A DNA stretch of 64,000 bases from Arthrobacter sp. MMS18-M83 (GCF_026683955.1 NZ_CP113343.1:558001-622000), one strand, 5' to 3'. Positions 26,207 through 36,499 are shown, numbered from the stretch's first letter. The notes: generated by a model from the sequence alone, not told the origin. A program made the numbers and translations.

Positions 26207-28353
26207 GCGCCGCCGAATTCCAGAAACTGGCTGGACTTTTCCCGGATGAGACCGTGACCCACTCCTACGTCCAGGACATCGACCTCCCCGGCAACGCCGG
26301 AACGTTCGCCCTGATCACCCTGGACAACGGACTGGACCACTCCAAGCCCACCACTCTTGGACCCAATACCCTTGTGGAGCTCGGCACGGTCCTTGAAGGA
26401 CTCAAGGGGCGCGCTGGGCGCGGCGAGATCGTCGGCGTCGGCATCACTGGGAAGCCGTACTTCCTCGTGGCCGGCGCGGATCTCTCCGCGGTCAAGCAGC
26501 TCGAAGAGCGGGACCACGGCCTGTGGATGGCACAGCTGGGCCATGACGTCTACGCGACGCTCGCCGATCTGGGTGTCCCCGGCTTTGCCTTCATCAATGG
26601 CCTCGCCCTCGGTGGTGGCCTCGAGATCGCGCTCCAGTCCACCTATCGCACGGTCTCCACCGGCGCTGGCGCTCTCGGCTTGCCTGAAGCGTTCCTCGGG
26701 CTTGTCCCGGGTTGGGGCGGCGTCTACATCCTGCCGCGCCTCATCGGCCCGGAAAACGCCGTCAAGGTCATGATCGAGAACCCGCTCAGCAACAACCGGA
26801 CACTCACCGGTCCCCAGGCTTTTCAGCTCGGTATTGCCGACGCCATCTTCGAGCCAGCGGATTTCGTGGAGCAATCCATCGCCTGGGCAGCGAAAGTGAT
26901 TGCCGGCGAGACCGTCCTGGAGCGGAGCAACGCAGTGGATCCCGCGGATCCCGCCGTTGCCGAACGCTGGGCTGGGGCCGTGGCGGCAGGACGTGCCTTC
27001 GTGGAAGCCAAGACCTCGAACGCTTCGCCGGCACCCGCGAAGGTGCTTGATATCCTCGAGGCCAACCGCACCATGAGCAAAGCCGAATCCGCAGCCTTGG
27101 AATGCGAGACGCTCGCTGAGTTGATGCAGACGGACGAGTTCCGTTCCACTGTCTACGCTTTCCTGGACCTCGTGCAGAAACGGTCCAAGCGGCCCGCGGG
27201 CGCGCCGGACCGCAAGCTCGCGCGCCCGGTAACGAAGATCGGCGTCGTGGGTGCCGGGCTGATGGCGAGCCAGCTCGCCCTGCTGTTCGCGCGCCAGCTC
27301 AAGGTGCCCGTTGTCCTGACGGACATCGACCAAGAGCGCGTGGACAAAGGTGTCGCCTACGTCCACTCCGAGGTGGACAAGCTGCTCGGCAAGAAGCGGA
27401 TCAGCTCCGACGCCGCCAACCGGACCAAAGCCCTCGTCAGCGGCTCTGTCTCCAAAGAGGCATTCGCCGACGCCGACTTCGTCATCGAAGCCGTATTCGA
27501 GGAACTCAACGTCAAGAAGCAGGTCTTCGCCGAAGTGGAGGCGATCGTCTCCCCCGAGTGCATCCTCGCGACCAACACCTCCTCGCTGTCCGTGACAGCG
27601 ATGGCTGAAGGCCTGCAGCACCCGGAGCGCTTGGTCGGTTTCCACTTCTTCAACCCGGTTGCGGTCATGCCGCTTCTGGAGATCGTGCGCGCCCCAAAGA
27701 CCGACGACGCCGTGCTGGCCACCGCGTTCGAGCTCGCCAAGGGCTTGAAGAAGACAGCCGTTTTGGTCAAGGACGCCGCCGCATTCGTGGTCAACCGGAT
27801 CCTTCTGCGGCTCATGGGCGAGGTCATTGCCGCGTTTGACGAGGGAACCCCGGCGGAAGTCGCCGACTCGGCGCTGCGCCCCATGGGCCTGCCGATGAGT
27901 CCGTTCACCCTCAGCGCGATGGTGGGCCTTCCGGTGGCCCAGCACGTCCAGGAATCGCTGCGCGCAGCCTTCGGTGAGCGTTTTGCGGTATCCCAGAACC
28001 TGCAGAAATTGGTTGACAACGGTGTCAAGTCCCTCTGGGTCCCGGGCCCTGACGGGAAGCCGGTCATCCCTGCAGAGACGCTGGCGCTCATGTCCTTCGG
28101 CACCGAGCCGTCCACGGCCGAGGAAGTACTGCGCCGAACCCAGGACGCCCTCGCCGAGGAAATCGGATTCATGCTCGCCGAAGGCGTGGTGGCCGGGCCG
28201 GAAGACATCGACCTCTGTGTGATCCTCGGTGCCGGCTGGCCGATGTTCCTGGGCGGGATCACGCCTTATCTGGACCGCGTGGGCGCTTCCGAGCGCGTCA
28301 ACGGCAAACGCTTCCTGGCTCCCGGAATTGCTTCTAGGCCGGCCACGAGCTAG
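26203..28353 (+). CDS. fadB: fatty-acid oxidation complex alpha subunit: enoyl-CoA hydratase / 3-hydroxyacyl-CoA dehydrogenase
   Basis: 716 residues with two catalytic halves. The hydratase/isomerase domain (about 20-290) has the oxyanion-hole regions YFLVAGADLSAV and NGLALGGGLEIAL and the glutamate-bearing GLPEAFLGLVPGWGG. The NAD-binding dehydrogenase domain starts near residue 344 with KIGVVGAGLMASQLALLFA and continues to the catalytic His in VGFHFFNPVAVMPLLEIV; a C-terminal helical domain follows. It is coupled to fadA by ATGA. Its stop directly abuts the stop of the convergent nucleoside hydrolase gene with no spacer. Confidence 0.93.
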   Translation: MSAAEFQKLAGLFPDETVTHSYVQDIDLPGNAGTFALITLDNGLDHSKPTTLGPNTLVELGTVLEGLKGRAGRGEIVGVGITGKPYFLVAGADLSAVKQLEERDHGLWMAQLGHDVYATLADLGVPGFAFINGLALGGGLEIALQSTYRTVSTGAGALGLPEAFLGLVPGWGGVYILPRLIGPENAVKVMIENPLSNNRTLTGPQAFQLGIADAIFEPADFVEQSIAWAAKVIAGETVLERSNAVDPADPAVAERWAGAVAAGRAFVEAKTSNASPAPAKVLDILEANRTMSKAESAALECETLAELMQTDEFRSTVYAFLDLVQKRSKRPAGAPDRKLARPVTKIGVVGAGLMASQLALLFARQLKVPVVLTDIDQERVDKGVAYVHSEVDKLLGKKRISSDAANRTKALVSGSVSKEAFADADFVIEAVFEELNVKKQVFAEVEAIVSPECILATNTSSLSVTAMAEGLQHPERLVGFHFFNPVAVMPLLEIVRAPKTDDAVLATAFELAKGLKKTAVLVKDAAAFVVNRILLRLMGEVIAAFDEGTPAEVADSALRPMGLPMSPFTLSAMVGLPVAQHVQESLRAAFGERFAVSQNLQKLVDNGVKSLWVPGPDGKPVIPAETLALMSFGTEPSTAEEVLRRTQDALAEEIGFMLAEGVVAGPEDIDLCVILGAGWPMFLGGITPYLDRVGASERVNGKRFLAPGIASRPATS

Positions 28354-29451
28354 CTAACCGGCTTCAGGGGCGTTCCTGTCGTACCGGTTTCCCAGCCGAC
28401 GGCCGAGGCCGCCCAGCGAGCGCACCAATTCGGCAAAAGCCTCCTCTGGATGGTTCTCCGAGACGATGCGCGCGTTGGGCGGCTCGCCCCAGAGCCCGCG
28501 AAAATCCGCCACGGTGGTTCCAATGAGCCTGGGGGCCGCGGTCTCGACGTGCACGGTGGCAGTGCGGGTGCGGAATCCGGCGGTCCCGGCGGCGACGGAC
28601 GCGGCGAAGTAATCGTGGATGTGGGCCACGTAGCCCTGGCCGTAGCGGCGGTGGAACTCGAAGTAGAAGCGCAGCATGTCACTGACATGCCGAACGAGTT
28701 CGTTGGAAGCGGTGCTGCGCCGCCCTTCCGGCTGATCCGGCAGGATAAGTTCGGGCTCCGTGCAGCCTGCCTCCACGGCCAAGGCGGCCACGTGTTCGGG
28801 CTTCATTTCGATCCGTTCCGTGGTTTCCAGGGCGCACACCACGGGCAGCCGATCCTCAGGAAGTCCGGAGAAAGCAGCGAACACTTCGGCCGCGGCGTGA
28901 GGATCAACGTGGGTGTTCCACTCCGCGGTGGGAGTCGTATTGCCTTGGTAGTAATAACTGCCGCCCATGATCACGACGCCACGTAGCAGTTCCGGCAGCC
29001 GCGGTTCGGCACGCAGGGCAAGTGCAAAGTTGGTGAGCGGCGCTGTCAGCAGCGCAGTCAGCTCTCCCGGCCGTGCGCGGGCTGCTTCCACCCAGAGTTC
29101 GACGGCGTAGCGACCGTGCACCTTCCCGCGCGGTTCCGGCAGCTCGGCGTAGCCGATGCCACAGGGACCGTGCGTTTCGGGCGTCGTGACCAGAGGGATC
29201 CGCAGCGGCGCCAGGGCACCGATGGCAACGGGCACCTCAGGGCGGCCGCATAGCTCGAGCAAAGACAGGTTGTTGCGCGCAACTTGTTCCGCAGCGACGT
29301 TGCCCGGGGTGCAGCTTACGGCCACGAGTTCGACATGTGGCTGGCTGCACAGGTAGGCCAGCGCCAGGGCGTCGTCGATTCCCGTGTCACAGTCCACCAG
29401 CAAGCTCACGGGCTCCCTGAAGCCAGCCACAGGCGTCGGATCCTCCCTCAC
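28354..29451 (-). CDS. nucleoside hydrolase (IunH/CU-NH family)
   Basis: Hydrolyses the N-glycosidic bond of nucleosides to base and ribose. The calcium-binding signature LLVDCDTGIDDALAL is near the N-terminus. VVIMGGSYYYQGNTTPTAEW with NTHVDPHAAAEVF gives the conserved Asn/Asp of the active site, and IHDYFAASVA the second Asp/His region. I start it at the GTG at 29451 with GAGGAA upstream (365 residues); the longer reading to 29589 overlaps the aldo/keto reductase gene, whose stop is 10 nt away. It is probably cotranscribed with that gene. The exact substrate cannot be read. Confidence 0.88.
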   Translation of the reverse strand: MREDPTPVAGFREPVSLLVDCDTGIDDALALAYLCSQPHVELVAVSCTPGNVAAEQVARNNLSLLELCGRPEVPVAIGALAPLRIPLVTTPETHGPCGIGYAELPEPRGKVHGRYAVELWVEAARARPGELTALLTAPLTNFALALRAEPRLPELLRGVVIMGGSYYYQGNTTPTAEWNTHVDPHAAAEVFAAFSGLPEDRLPVVCALETTERIEMKPEHVAALAVEAGCTEPELILPDQPEGRRSTASNELVRHVSDMLRFYFEFHRRYGQGYVAHIHDYFAASVAAGTAGFRTRTATVHVETAAPRLIGTTVADFRGLWGEPPNARIVSENHPEEAFAELVRSLGGLGRRLGNRYDRNAPEAG

Positions 29452-29461
29452 GGCGAATTCC

Positions 29462-30439
29462 TCAGAAAAGGGCAACCTTGGGCGAACGCGGGAAGATGTC
29501 ATCCAATTCGGCGCGCTCTTCCGCCGTCGGCGCCCAGCGCACTGCTTGCGCATTTTCTGCGATTTGCTCGGGGCGTGTAGCTCCTGCAATGACGCTGCTG
29601 ACGGCAGGCTGGGCGGCCAGCCAGGAGAACGCCAGCTGCAGTTCGCTCAGGTCCCTTTCCTTGGCGAATTGGCTGAAGCGTCCCAACTGGACCCAATCGG
29701 CGTCGTTGACCAAGTTGGTCCTGGTGTGGCTGAGGCGCGAACCCTCCGGGGCACTGCCTGGCGCATACTTGCCGGTGAGCAGGCCGTTTGCCAGAGGGAA
29801 ATACGGCAGGACACCGAGCCCAAAGGCTTGGGCGGCCGGCAGCACTTCGAGTTCTGCGCGGCGATCCAGGAGGTTGTAGTGGTTTTGCGTCGAAATGAAC
29901 CGGGCACCGCCCCGGATCCGGGCGACGTATTCGGCCTCGGCGATTTGCCAGCCGGCACGGTTAGAGTGGCCGATGTACCGGACCTTGCCGCTCGTGACAA
30001 GGTCATCGAGGGCCGCGAGGGTCTCCTCCACAGGGGTGAGCGGATCCGGGGTGTGGTACTGGTACAGGTCAATCCAGTCGGTGCCAAGGCGGCGCAGCGA
30101 CGCCTCTGCGGCCTGGATGATGTAGCGTCGTGATCCGCGGGCACCGAAGTCGTTGCCGTTGGCGCCGCGCATGTCCATGCCGAACTTCGTGGCCACGATG
30201 GCGTCGTCCCGGCGGCCCTTCAGTGCGACGCCGAGCATGGTCTCGCTGAGGCCAGGCTCGCGGCCGTAGGTGTCGGCAACGTCGAAAAGGGTGACGCCGG
30301 CATCCAAAGCGGCATGCACCACCGCGTTCGTGCCATCTTGCGATTCTGTGGCCGTATTGGCCCGCCCGAGGTTGTTGCACCCCAAACCGACTACTGAGAC
30401 GGTCAATCCGGAATTTCCAAGACGGCGATATTCAGTCAT
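29462..30439 (-). CDS. aldo/keto reductase
   Basis: NADPH-dependent TIM-barrel oxidoreductase of 325 residues. It has the family signature AGVTLFDVADTYGREPGLSE (catalytic Asp and Tyr), ATKFGMDMRG (catalytic Lys), DWIDLYQYHTPDP (His) and SSVIAGATRPEQIAENAQA (cofactor phosphate site). It resembles the YajO/Tas-type group rather than sugar reductases. It lies 10 nt upstream of the nucleoside hydrolase on the same strand, so a joint role in nucleoside or sugar salvage is possible but unproven. Confidence 0.9.
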   Translation of the reverse strand: MTEYRRLGNSGLTVSVVGLGCNNLGRANTATESQDGTNAVVHAALDAGVTLFDVADTYGREPGLSETMLGVALKGRRDDAIVATKFGMDMRGANGNDFGARGSRRYIIQAAEASLRRLGTDWIDLYQYHTPDPLTPVEETLAALDDLVTSGKVRYIGHSNRAGWQIAEAEYVARIRGGARFISTQNHYNLLDRRAELEVLPAAQAFGLGVLPYFPLANGLLTGKYAPGSAPEGSRLSHTRTNLVNDADWVQLGRFSQFAKERDLSELQLAFSWLAAQPAVSSVIAGATRPEQIAENAQAVRWAPTAEERAELDDIFPRSPKVALF

Positions 30440-30489
30440 GATTTCACCCTACAATGCCCGCGGAGGACAGTTGGCAATTCTTTGGCCAC

Positions 30490-30705
30490 TCAAGATCCGA
30501 ACGCGATGCCTGCCTCTTCCATCGCGTCGTGCAACTGGGCCATGACCTTCGGACCCATGCCGTGCAAAGCTGCCACCCGCAGCTCACCGAAATCGGCGAG
30601 CTGCTCCAAGGTTTCCAGCCCTTCGTGGGCAAGCGCCCTGCGCGCCGGAGCGGACAAGCCCTTCGGCAGCGGAGTGTGCCCGGGCCAGTTGCTCTTGGGC
30701 GCCAT
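30490..30705 (-). CDS. small helix-hairpin-helix (RpoA-CTD-like) protein
   Basis: 71 residues. After a short basic tail (MAPKSNWPGHTPLPKGL) it reads as one helix-hairpin-helix unit: ARRALAHEGLETLEQLADF, then VAALHGMGPKVMAQLHDAME. The G-M-G-P-K turn is the DNA-backbone-binding hairpin of RNA polymerase alpha C-terminal and DisA/LigA-like HhH domains. The ATG at 30705 has GGAAGGG upstream; an ATG five codons earlier is the alternative. It sits between the aldo/keto reductase and the 186-residue hypothetical on the same strand. It is probably a DNA-binding accessory protein, but the function is not established. Confidence 0.78.
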   Translation of the reverse strand: MAPKSNWPGHTPLPKGLSAPARRALAHEGLETLEQLADFGELRVAALHGMGPKVMAQLHDAMEEAGIAFGS

Positions 30706-30735
30706 GGTTGTCCCTTCCAAGCGGTGGTGTGGTCT

Positions 30736-31296
30736 TTAGAGGGTAAAGCCCGCGCCGGTTTTCGGCGAGTGTTTTACTTTGAAGGAAGTAGGTTCGGCAT
30801 GGGGTGCCGCTGCGACGCTCAGCTTGGTGAAGTCGAGGTCTTCTCCGCGGATACACACCTTGATCGCGTTGACGGCCTTGTTGACATCCGGGCACAAGCA
30901 ATAGATGTTGAGCTTCGAATCGCCGATTTCGGAACGGTCCACGGTCCCCAGGCCCCGCCAGGCCAGTTCGCTGGTCAGAGCAGCCTTGGCCTTCCGTTCA
31001 AGGTAGCGGTCGCGCTCGGTGCCGTCCTTCGTCTTCAGCGCGATCTGGGCGACCACCCAGAACTGCTCAGTCTCCGGGATCTCCGCGTAGCCATCCTCTT
31101 CGCATTGCGCTGCAAAGGCCGTCATGAGTCCTTCGACGGCGGCCTCGTCTTCGACGTCGGATTCGTCACTGCTGCTCTGGTGCCCGACGACTCCGTGGTT
31201 GATCACGAACTGCTTGAATTCGTCGTCGTACCAGGCCTCCCGGAAATGCAGGACTGTTTCGTCGTCGCGCTTGTAGGTGCGAATAATGCCGCTCAT
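30736..31296 (-). CDS. conserved hypothetical protein
   Basis: 186 residues, soluble. It begins MSGIIRTYKRDDETVLHFRE and contains HGVVGHQSSSDESDVEDE (an acidic linker), IPETEQFWVVAQIALKTKDG, DRYLERKAKAALTSELAWRG and LNIYCLCPDVNKAVNAIKVC. Two Cys lie close together (YCLC) but there is no clear metal motif. I do not recognise a named family. The ATG at 31296 has AAGGAC upstream and is preferred to one seven codons earlier. It lies 30 nt upstream of the small HhH gene. Confidence 0.75.
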   Translation of the reverse strand: MSGIIRTYKRDDETVLHFREAWYDDEFKQFVINHGVVGHQSSSDESDVEDEAAVEGLMTAFAAQCEEDGYAEIPETEQFWVVAQIALKTKDGTERDRYLERKAKAALTSELAWRGLGTVDRSEIGDSKLNIYCLCPDVNKAVNAIKVCIRGEDLDFTKLSVAAAPHAEPTSFKVKHSPKTGAGFTL

Positions 31297-31417
31297 GCCC
31301 GTCCTTTTCTGAACCATTCGACGCAGGTACTGCTGGGTCCTGTGCCGTCGAGGGGTGCCTGCTTATTGAATACTGCCTTGTGAAGCACACCGCATTCTCG
31401 CCGCGATGCGTCCCCTA

Positions 31418-33391
31418 TCAAAGCTTGGGAAGGCTGCCTGTGGTGGGGTGTTCCTGTCCCGGCAGGGGACGCGCGAAAGGTACCTTTGTCCCTAGAACCT
31501 GCGCGACGACATCGTGCGTTATCTGTTGGGCGGTAAGCCCGACGCGCTCAAGCACTTGGCTTCTGGTTCCATGGTCGAGGAATTCGACCGGAAGGCCCAC
31601 CTCGTTGAGGGCAGTGTCCACACCGGCCGCCCGCATCTCCTGGCGAATCCGGGATCCGACGCCACCCGCACGCACGCCGTCTTCGATGCAGATCACCAAA
31701 CGGTGCCGGGCGGCGAGGGCAATGATGGATTTGCGAACCGGTAGGACCCAGCGCGGATCCACCACTGTGGAACTGATGCCTTGGGAACCGAGCCGGGATG
31801 CGACGTCGAGGGCGAGCTCGGACATGGCGCCCACGCTGACAATCAGGACGTCGTTCTCGGTGGAGCCTCCGGGGCGGCGCGCCAACACATCGACGCCGTC
31901 GGAAAGCCGTTCGATCGCGTCGATCTCGCTTCCGACGCTGCCCTTGGAGAAGCGCACCACGCTGGGCGCGTCGCCGATCGCGACGGCCTCGCGGAGCTCT
32001 TCGCGCAGGCGGCTGGCATCGCGCGGAGCCGCGAGATGAAGCCCGGGAACAATCTGGACCATGGCCATGTCCCACATGCCGTGGTGGCTGGCGCCGTCCG
32101 GGCCGGTCACGCCGGCGCGGTCCAAGACAACCGTGACTCCGGCCTTGTGAAGGGCAACGTCCATGAGGAGCTGATCGAACGCGCGGTTGAGGAAGGTGGC
32201 GTACACGGCGACTACCGGGTGCAGTCCCCCGAAGGCCATCCCTGCGGCCGAGGTGAGGGCGTGCTGTTCAGCGATGCCGACGTCGATCACCCTTTCCGGG
32301 TGCCGTTCGGCGAACTTGTGCAGGCCAACGGGGATCAGCATGGCCCCGGTGATGCCCACAATGTCCTTGCGTTCGTCGGCAATATCCGCGATTTCCTCGC
32401 CGAATACCGACGTCCAGGAGCGGGCTCCACCGGCCTCAGTGGGTTCGCCGGTCTCCGGGTCGATGATGCCGACGGCGTGGAACTGGTCTGCCTCATTGGC
32501 AAGGGCGGGCGCGTAGCCGTGGCCCTTTTCGGTCATGGCGTGGACGATCACCGGTCCGCCATAATTGCGGGCCGTGGTGAGAGCGTGCTCCAGGGCGCGC
32601 ATGTTGTGGCCGTCGACTGGGCCGATGTACTTCATGCCGAGGTCTTCAAACATGCCTTGCGGAGCCCACCAATCCTTGATGCCCTTCTTCATGGCATGCA
32701 GGCTCCTGTAGGTGAACTGGCCGATCGGACCGCCGTTCTGCAGCTTCTTCTTCCACCAATCCAACACAACCTCATAGGTGGGAGCAGCCCGGAAGGAGTC
32801 GATCGTGGGACGCAATGAAGCAAGGTAATCTGCCAAACCGCCGACGGTAGGGGCATAGGAGCGGCCGTTGTCGTTCACCACGATCACCACGCGGCGCCGT
32901 TTGTCCGCGGCAATGTTGTTGATCGCTTCCCAAGCCATGCCACCCGTCAGGGCGCCGTCACCCACGACGGCGACGACGCAGCGATCGCCTTCCCCTGTCA
33001 ATTGCCGGGCGCGGGAAATGCCGTCGGCCCAGGACAGCGAGGATGAGGCGTGGGAGCTCTCCACGATGTCGTGCTCGGACTCGCCACGATCGGGATACCC
33101 GGACATGCCGCCTTGCTGCCGAAGGGTGCTGAAGTCCTGCCGTCCTGTCAGCAATTTGTGGACGTAGGACTGGTGGCCGGTGTCGAAAACGATGCTGTCG
33201 CGCGGTGAATCGAAGACCTTATGGATGGCCATGGTGAGTTCCACCACGCCAAGGTTCGGCCCGAGGTGTCCACCCGTTTGAGCGACGTTGGTGATGAGGA
33301 AAGTCCTGATCTCGCCTGCAAGCTGCTCCAACTGGTGAACGGTGAGCTTGCTCAGGTCCTGCGGGTTCCGGATTGTCTCCAAAAGTCCCAA
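31418..33391 (-). CDS. dxs: 1-deoxy-D-xylulose-5-phosphate synthase
   Basis: First step of the MEP isoprenoid pathway: joins pyruvate and glyceraldehyde 3-phosphate using thiamine diphosphate. The 657-residue protein has [16 protein letters not shown], the ThDP motif [18 protein letters not shown] with the downstream Asn in [16 protein letters not shown], and the transketolase pyrimidine domain [17 protein letters not shown] (catalytic Glu). The TTG start at 33391 has a strong AAGGAGG site, and the N-terminus [12 protein letters not shown] is the family norm. An acnA terminator separates it from the gene upstream. Confidence 0.95.
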   Translation of the reverse strand: MGLLETIRNPQDLSKLTVHQLEQLAGEIRTFLITNVAQTGGHLGPNLGVVELTMAIHKVFDSPRDSIVFDTGHQSYVHKLLTGRQDFSTLRQQGGMSGYPDRGESEHDIVESSHASSSLSWADGISRARQLTGEGDRCVVAVVGDGALTGGMAWEAINNIAADKRRRVVIVVNDNGRSYAPTVGGLADYLASLRPTIDSFRAAPTYEVVLDWWKKKLQNGGPIGQFTYRSLHAMKKGIKDWWAPQGMFEDLGMKYIGPVDGHNMRALEHALTTARNYGGPVIVHAMTEKGHGYAPALANEADQFHAVGIIDPETGEPTEAGGARSWTSVFGEEIADIADERKDIVGITGAMLIPVGLHKFAERHPERVIDVGIAEQHALTSAAGMAFGGLHPVVAVYATFLNRAFDQLLMDVALHKAGVTVVLDRAGVTGPDGASHHGMWDMAMVQIVPGLHLAAPRDASRLREELREAVAIGDAPSVVRFSKGSVGSEIDAIERLSDGVDVLARRPGGSTENDVLIVSVGAMSELALDVASRLGSQGISSTVVDPRWVLPVRKSIIALAARHRLVICIEDGVRAGGVGSRIRQEMRAAGVDTALNEVGLPVEFLDHGTRSQVLERVGLTAQQITHDVVAQVLGTKVPFARPLPGQEHPTTGSLPKL

Positions 33392-33462
33392 CGGCCCCTC
33401 CTTAGGGTGATTGACGTGCTATACAACTCTAACGCCTTGGCCGGCACCAAGCCGCAGGAAAG

Positions 33463-33503
33463 GCTACAGCCCCGGTTGGTCAATGACCATCCGGGGCTGT
33501 AGC
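33463..33503 (-). terminator. long hairpin terminator after acnA
   Basis: GCTACAGCCCCGG (33463-33475) pairs perfectly with CCGGGGCTGTAGC (33491-33503), and the loop itself pairs TGGTC with GACCA. It lies about 40 nt after the acnA stop and upstream of dxs. Confidence 0.8.
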
Positions 33504-33543
33504 TGTTGCCTTTTGGCTCAGGCGGAGTCTGCGCTAAATACCG

Positions 33544-36357
33544 CTAGTGCGCGGAGATCTGGCGCAGGACATACTGCAGGATTCCGCCGTTGCGGTAGTA
33601 GTCGGCTTCGCCCGGGGTATCGATGCGCAGCACGGCATCGAAGGACTTGGTGCTGCCGTCCTCGGCCGTTGCAGTGACCTTGAGCGTCCTCGGCGTCGTG
33701 CCGTTGTTCAGCTCGGTGACGCCCTCGACGGAGAACGTTTCCGTGCCGACCAGGCCTAGGGACGCTGCGGATTCGCCGGCCGGGTACTGCAGCGGGAGGA
33801 CGCCCATGCCGATGAGGTTGGAGCGGTGGATACGCTCGTAGCTTTCGGCGATGACAGCCTTCACGCCCAGCAGCGCGGTGCCCTTGGCAGCCCAGTCGCG
33901 GGACGAACCGGAACCGTACTCCTTGCCAGCCAGGACAACCAGCGGTGTGCCGGCGTCCTGGTAGTTCTGGGCGGCGTCGTAGACGTACGCCTGGGGGCCG
34001 TCCGCCTGGGTGAAGTCCCTGGTGAAGCCACCCTCGACGCCGTCAAGCAGCTGGTTCTTGATGCGGATGTTCGCGAACGTACCGCGGATCATGACCTCGT
34101 GGTTGCCACGGCGTGAGCCGTAGGAGTTGAAGTCCTTGCGCTCCACACCGTTGGCCAGAAGGTACTGGCCAGCAGGGGTGTCTGACTTGAAGGAACCGGC
34201 CGGGGAGATGTGGTCGGTGGTGACGGAGTCGCCGAGCTTCAGTAGGACGCGGGCGCCGGTGATGTCCGTTACCGGATCCGGCTGTGCCTTCATGCCTTCG
34301 AAGTACGGGGGCTTCCGGACGTATGTGGACTTGGCGTCCCAGGCGAAGGTGTCGCCTGCCGGGGTGGCGAGCGCCTTCCAGCGGTCGTCGCCGTCAAAGA
34401 CGCCCTCGTAGCCGCGGGCGAACATTTCCTTGTCGATCGAGGAATCGATGACCTTCTGGACCTCGACGGGGTTCGGCCAGATGTCCTTCAAGAAGACATC
34501 GTTGCCGTCCTGGTCCTGGCCCAGCGGGTCAGCCTCGAAGTCGAAGTCCATGGTTCCGGCCAGGGCGTAGGCGATGACCAGCGGCGGGGAGGCCAGGTAG
34601 TTCATCTTGACGTCCGGGTTGATGCGCCCTTCGAAGTTGCGGTTGCCCGAGAGGACAGCGGTGACGGAAAGGTCGTTGGCCTGGATCGCCTCGGAGATTT
34701 CGGCGTCGAGCGGCCCGGAGTTGCCGATGCAGGTGGCGCAGCCATAGCCGACAATGTAGAAGCCGAGCTTCTCCAGGTAGGGAGTCAGGCCGGACTTCTC
34801 GTAGTAATCGGTGACAACCTTGGAGCCGGGAGCGACCGAAGTCTTGACCCACGGCTTGGAGGCGAGTCCCTTGTCCACGGCGTTGCGGGCCAGCAGCGCG
34901 GCAGCCAGCATCACGGAGGGGTTGGACGTGTTGGTGCAAGACGTGATCGAAGCGATCGAGACGGCACCATGGTCCAGTTCGAATTCGCGGCCGTCAGCTG
35001 TTGTGACGCTCACCTTGTTCGACGGACGACCGTTGGACTTCGGGCCGTGTGCGTGCGGCGCTACGTCAGCCACGTGCGTCGCGGAGGCAGTGAACGACGG
35101 CGAGTCCGAGGCCGGGAAGCTCTCGTCAATCGCTTCGTCCAGGCTTCCGTCGGCCAGGTCTTCCTTCACGTAATTGCGCAGGTCCTCGCGGAACTGGGCC
35201 TTGGACTCCGTGAGGATGATGCGGTCCTGGGGACGCTTCGGGCCCGAGATCGAGGGAACAACCGTGGACAGGTCGAGCTCAAGGTACTCGGAGAACTTGA
35301 TCTCGTGCGAGGGATCGTGCCAGAGGCCCTGTTCCTTCGCGTAGGCCTCGACCAGGGCGACGTTCTGATCGGAGCGGCCGGTGAGGCGCAAGTACTCGAG
35401 CGTGACGTCGTCGATCGGGAACATCGCTGCCGTGGAGCCGAACTCCGGGCTCATGTTGCCGATGGTGGCGCGGTTGGCCAGCGGCACCGCCGCAACGCCT
35501 TCGCCGTAGAACTCCACGAACTTGCCGACCACGCCGTGGTTGCGCAGCTGCTCGGTGATGGTCAGGACGACGTCCGTGGCGGTGGCACCGGCAGGGATGG
35601 AACCAGTGAGCTTGAAGCCGACGACGCGCGGGATCAGCATGGAGACGGGCTGGCCGAGCATGGCAGCCTCGGCTTCAATGCCGCCCACGCCCCAGCCCAG
35701 CACGCCCAGGCCGTTGACCATGGTGGTGTGGGAGTCGGTGCCGACGCAGGTGTCCGGGTACGCACGGAGGACGCCGTCAACTTCGCGGGTCATGACGGTG
35801 CGAGCCAGGTATTCGATGTTGACCTGGTGGACGATGCCGGTTCCCGGGGGAACAACCTTGAAGTCGTCAAAAGCAGTCTGACCCCAGCGCAGGAACTGGT
35901 AACGCTCGCCGTTGCGCTGGTATTCGATCTCCATGTTGCGCTCAAGGGCGCCGGAGTTGCCGAAGGCATCGATCTGGACGGAGTGGTCGATGACCATCTC
36001 GGCCGGTGCCAGCGGATTGACGCGCTTGGGGTCGCCGCCGAGGTCCTTGACGGCTTCGCGCATGGTGGCCAAGTCGACGACACACGGAACGCCGGTGAAG
36101 TCCTGCATGATGACTCGAGCCGGCGTGAACTGGATTTCGGTGTCTGGCTGGGCATTCGGGTCCCAACCGGCCAGGGCGCGGACGTGATCGGCCGTGATAT
36201 TGGCGCCGTCTTCCGTCCGCAGGAGGTTTTCAAGCAATACTTTAAGGCTGAACGGAAGGCTGTCAGCGCCTTCAACGGAGTTCAACCGGAAAATTTCATA
36301 ATCGGTGCCGGCTACATTCAGTACGCCTTTGGAACCGAAGCTGTCCACAGTGCTCAT
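33544..36357 (-). CDS. acnA: aconitate hydratase (aconitase A)
   Basis: Fe-S enzyme of the TCA cycle that isomerises citrate and isocitrate. The 937-residue length fits AcnA/IRP1-type. The [4Fe-4S] cysteines lie in [15 protein letters not shown] and [35 protein letters not shown] and the C-terminal swivel domain with [16 protein letters not shown] are diagnostic. The insertion with Pro/His/Gly near residues 415-440 is usual for actinobacteria. GAGAGGAG precedes the ATG. A DtxR-like palindrome lies about 60 nt upstream. AcnR, the usual neighbouring TetR repressor in some actinobacteria, is not adjacent here. Confidence 0.95.
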   Translation of the reverse strand: MSTVDSFGSKGVLNVAGTDYEIFRLNSVEGADSLPFSLKVLLENLLRTEDGANITADHVRALAGWDPNAQPDTEIQFTPARVIMQDFTGVPCVVDLATMREAVKDLGGDPKRVNPLAPAEMVIDHSVQIDAFGNSGALERNMEIEYQRNGERYQFLRWGQTAFDDFKVVPPGTGIVHQVNIEYLARTVMTREVDGVLRAYPDTCVGTDSHTTMVNGLGVLGWGVGGIEAEAAMLGQPVSMLIPRVVGFKLTGSIPAGATATDVVLTITEQLRNHGVVGKFVEFYGEGVAAVPLANRATIGNMSPEFGSTAAMFPIDDVTLEYLRLTGRSDQNVALVEAYAKEQGLWHDPSHEIKFSEYLELDLSTVVPSISGPKRPQDRIILTESKAQFREDLRNYVKEDLADGSLDEAIDESFPASDSPSFTASATHVADVAPHAHGPKSNGRPSNKVSVTTADGREFELDHGAVSIASITSCTNTSNPSVMLAAALLARNAVDKGLASKPWVKTSVAPGSKVVTDYYEKSGLTPYLEKLGFYIVGYGCATCIGNSGPLDAEISEAIQANDLSVTAVLSGNRNFEGRINPDVKMNYLASPPLVIAYALAGTMDFDFEADPLGQDQDGNDVFLKDIWPNPVEVQKVIDSSIDKEMFARGYEGVFDGDDRWKALATPAGDTFAWDAKSTYVRKPPYFEGMKAQPDPVTDITGARVLLKLGDSVTTDHISPAGSFKSDTPAGQYLLANGVERKDFNSYGSRRGNHEVMIRGTFANIRIKNQLLDGVEGGFTRDFTQADGPQAYVYDAAQNYQDAGTPLVVLAGKEYGSGSSRDWAAKGTALLGVKAVIAESYERIHRSNLIGMGVLPLQYPAGESAASLGLVGTETFSVEGVTELNNGTTPRTLKVTATAEDGSTKSFDAVLRIDTPGEADYYRNGGILQYVLRQISAH

Positions 36358-36414
36358 GGCAGGACTCCTCTCGCAACAGCTTTCATCTTTGTCGCGCGGT
36401 TGACCGCTAGCCAG

Positions 36415-36433
36415 TTAGGCAAGCCTAATCTGA
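36415..36433. promoter_or_regulatory. putative DtxR/IdeR iron box upstream of acnA
   Basis: TTAGGCAAGCCTAATCTGA, with inner palindrome TTAGGC-AA-GCCTAA, matches the TTAGGTTAGGCTAACCTAA iron-box consensus at about 14 of 19 positions by eye. It lies 58-76 nt upstream of the acnA ATG. DtxR/IdeR proteins with Fe(II) repress from such sites. No DtxR gene is in the window. Confidence 0.5.
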
Positions 36434-36449
36434 GCGGCTGCCGTTGGTC

Positions 36450-36486
36450 GGTGGAGAAGTGAAGCGCGACTTGGAACTTCTCCACC
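36450..36486 (-). terminator. hairpin downstream of the RNA methyltransferase gene
   Basis: GGTGGAGAAGT (36450-36460) and ACTTCTCCACC (36476-36486) form a perfect 11-bp stem with a 15-nt loop, 14 nt beyond the methyltransferase stop. It separates that gene from the acnA promoter region. Confidence 0.55.
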
Positions 36487-36499
36487 ATCGTAGTGGCGG

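Noticed and set aside
26149..27945. 598-codon open frame on the minus strand inside fadB
   Set aside because: Antisense shadow of a high-GC gene; no family motifs, low-complexity composition, and fadB is certain on the other strand.
34969..36462. 497-codon plus-strand frame opposite acnA
   Set aside because: Shadow of aconitase codon bias; no recognisable domain.
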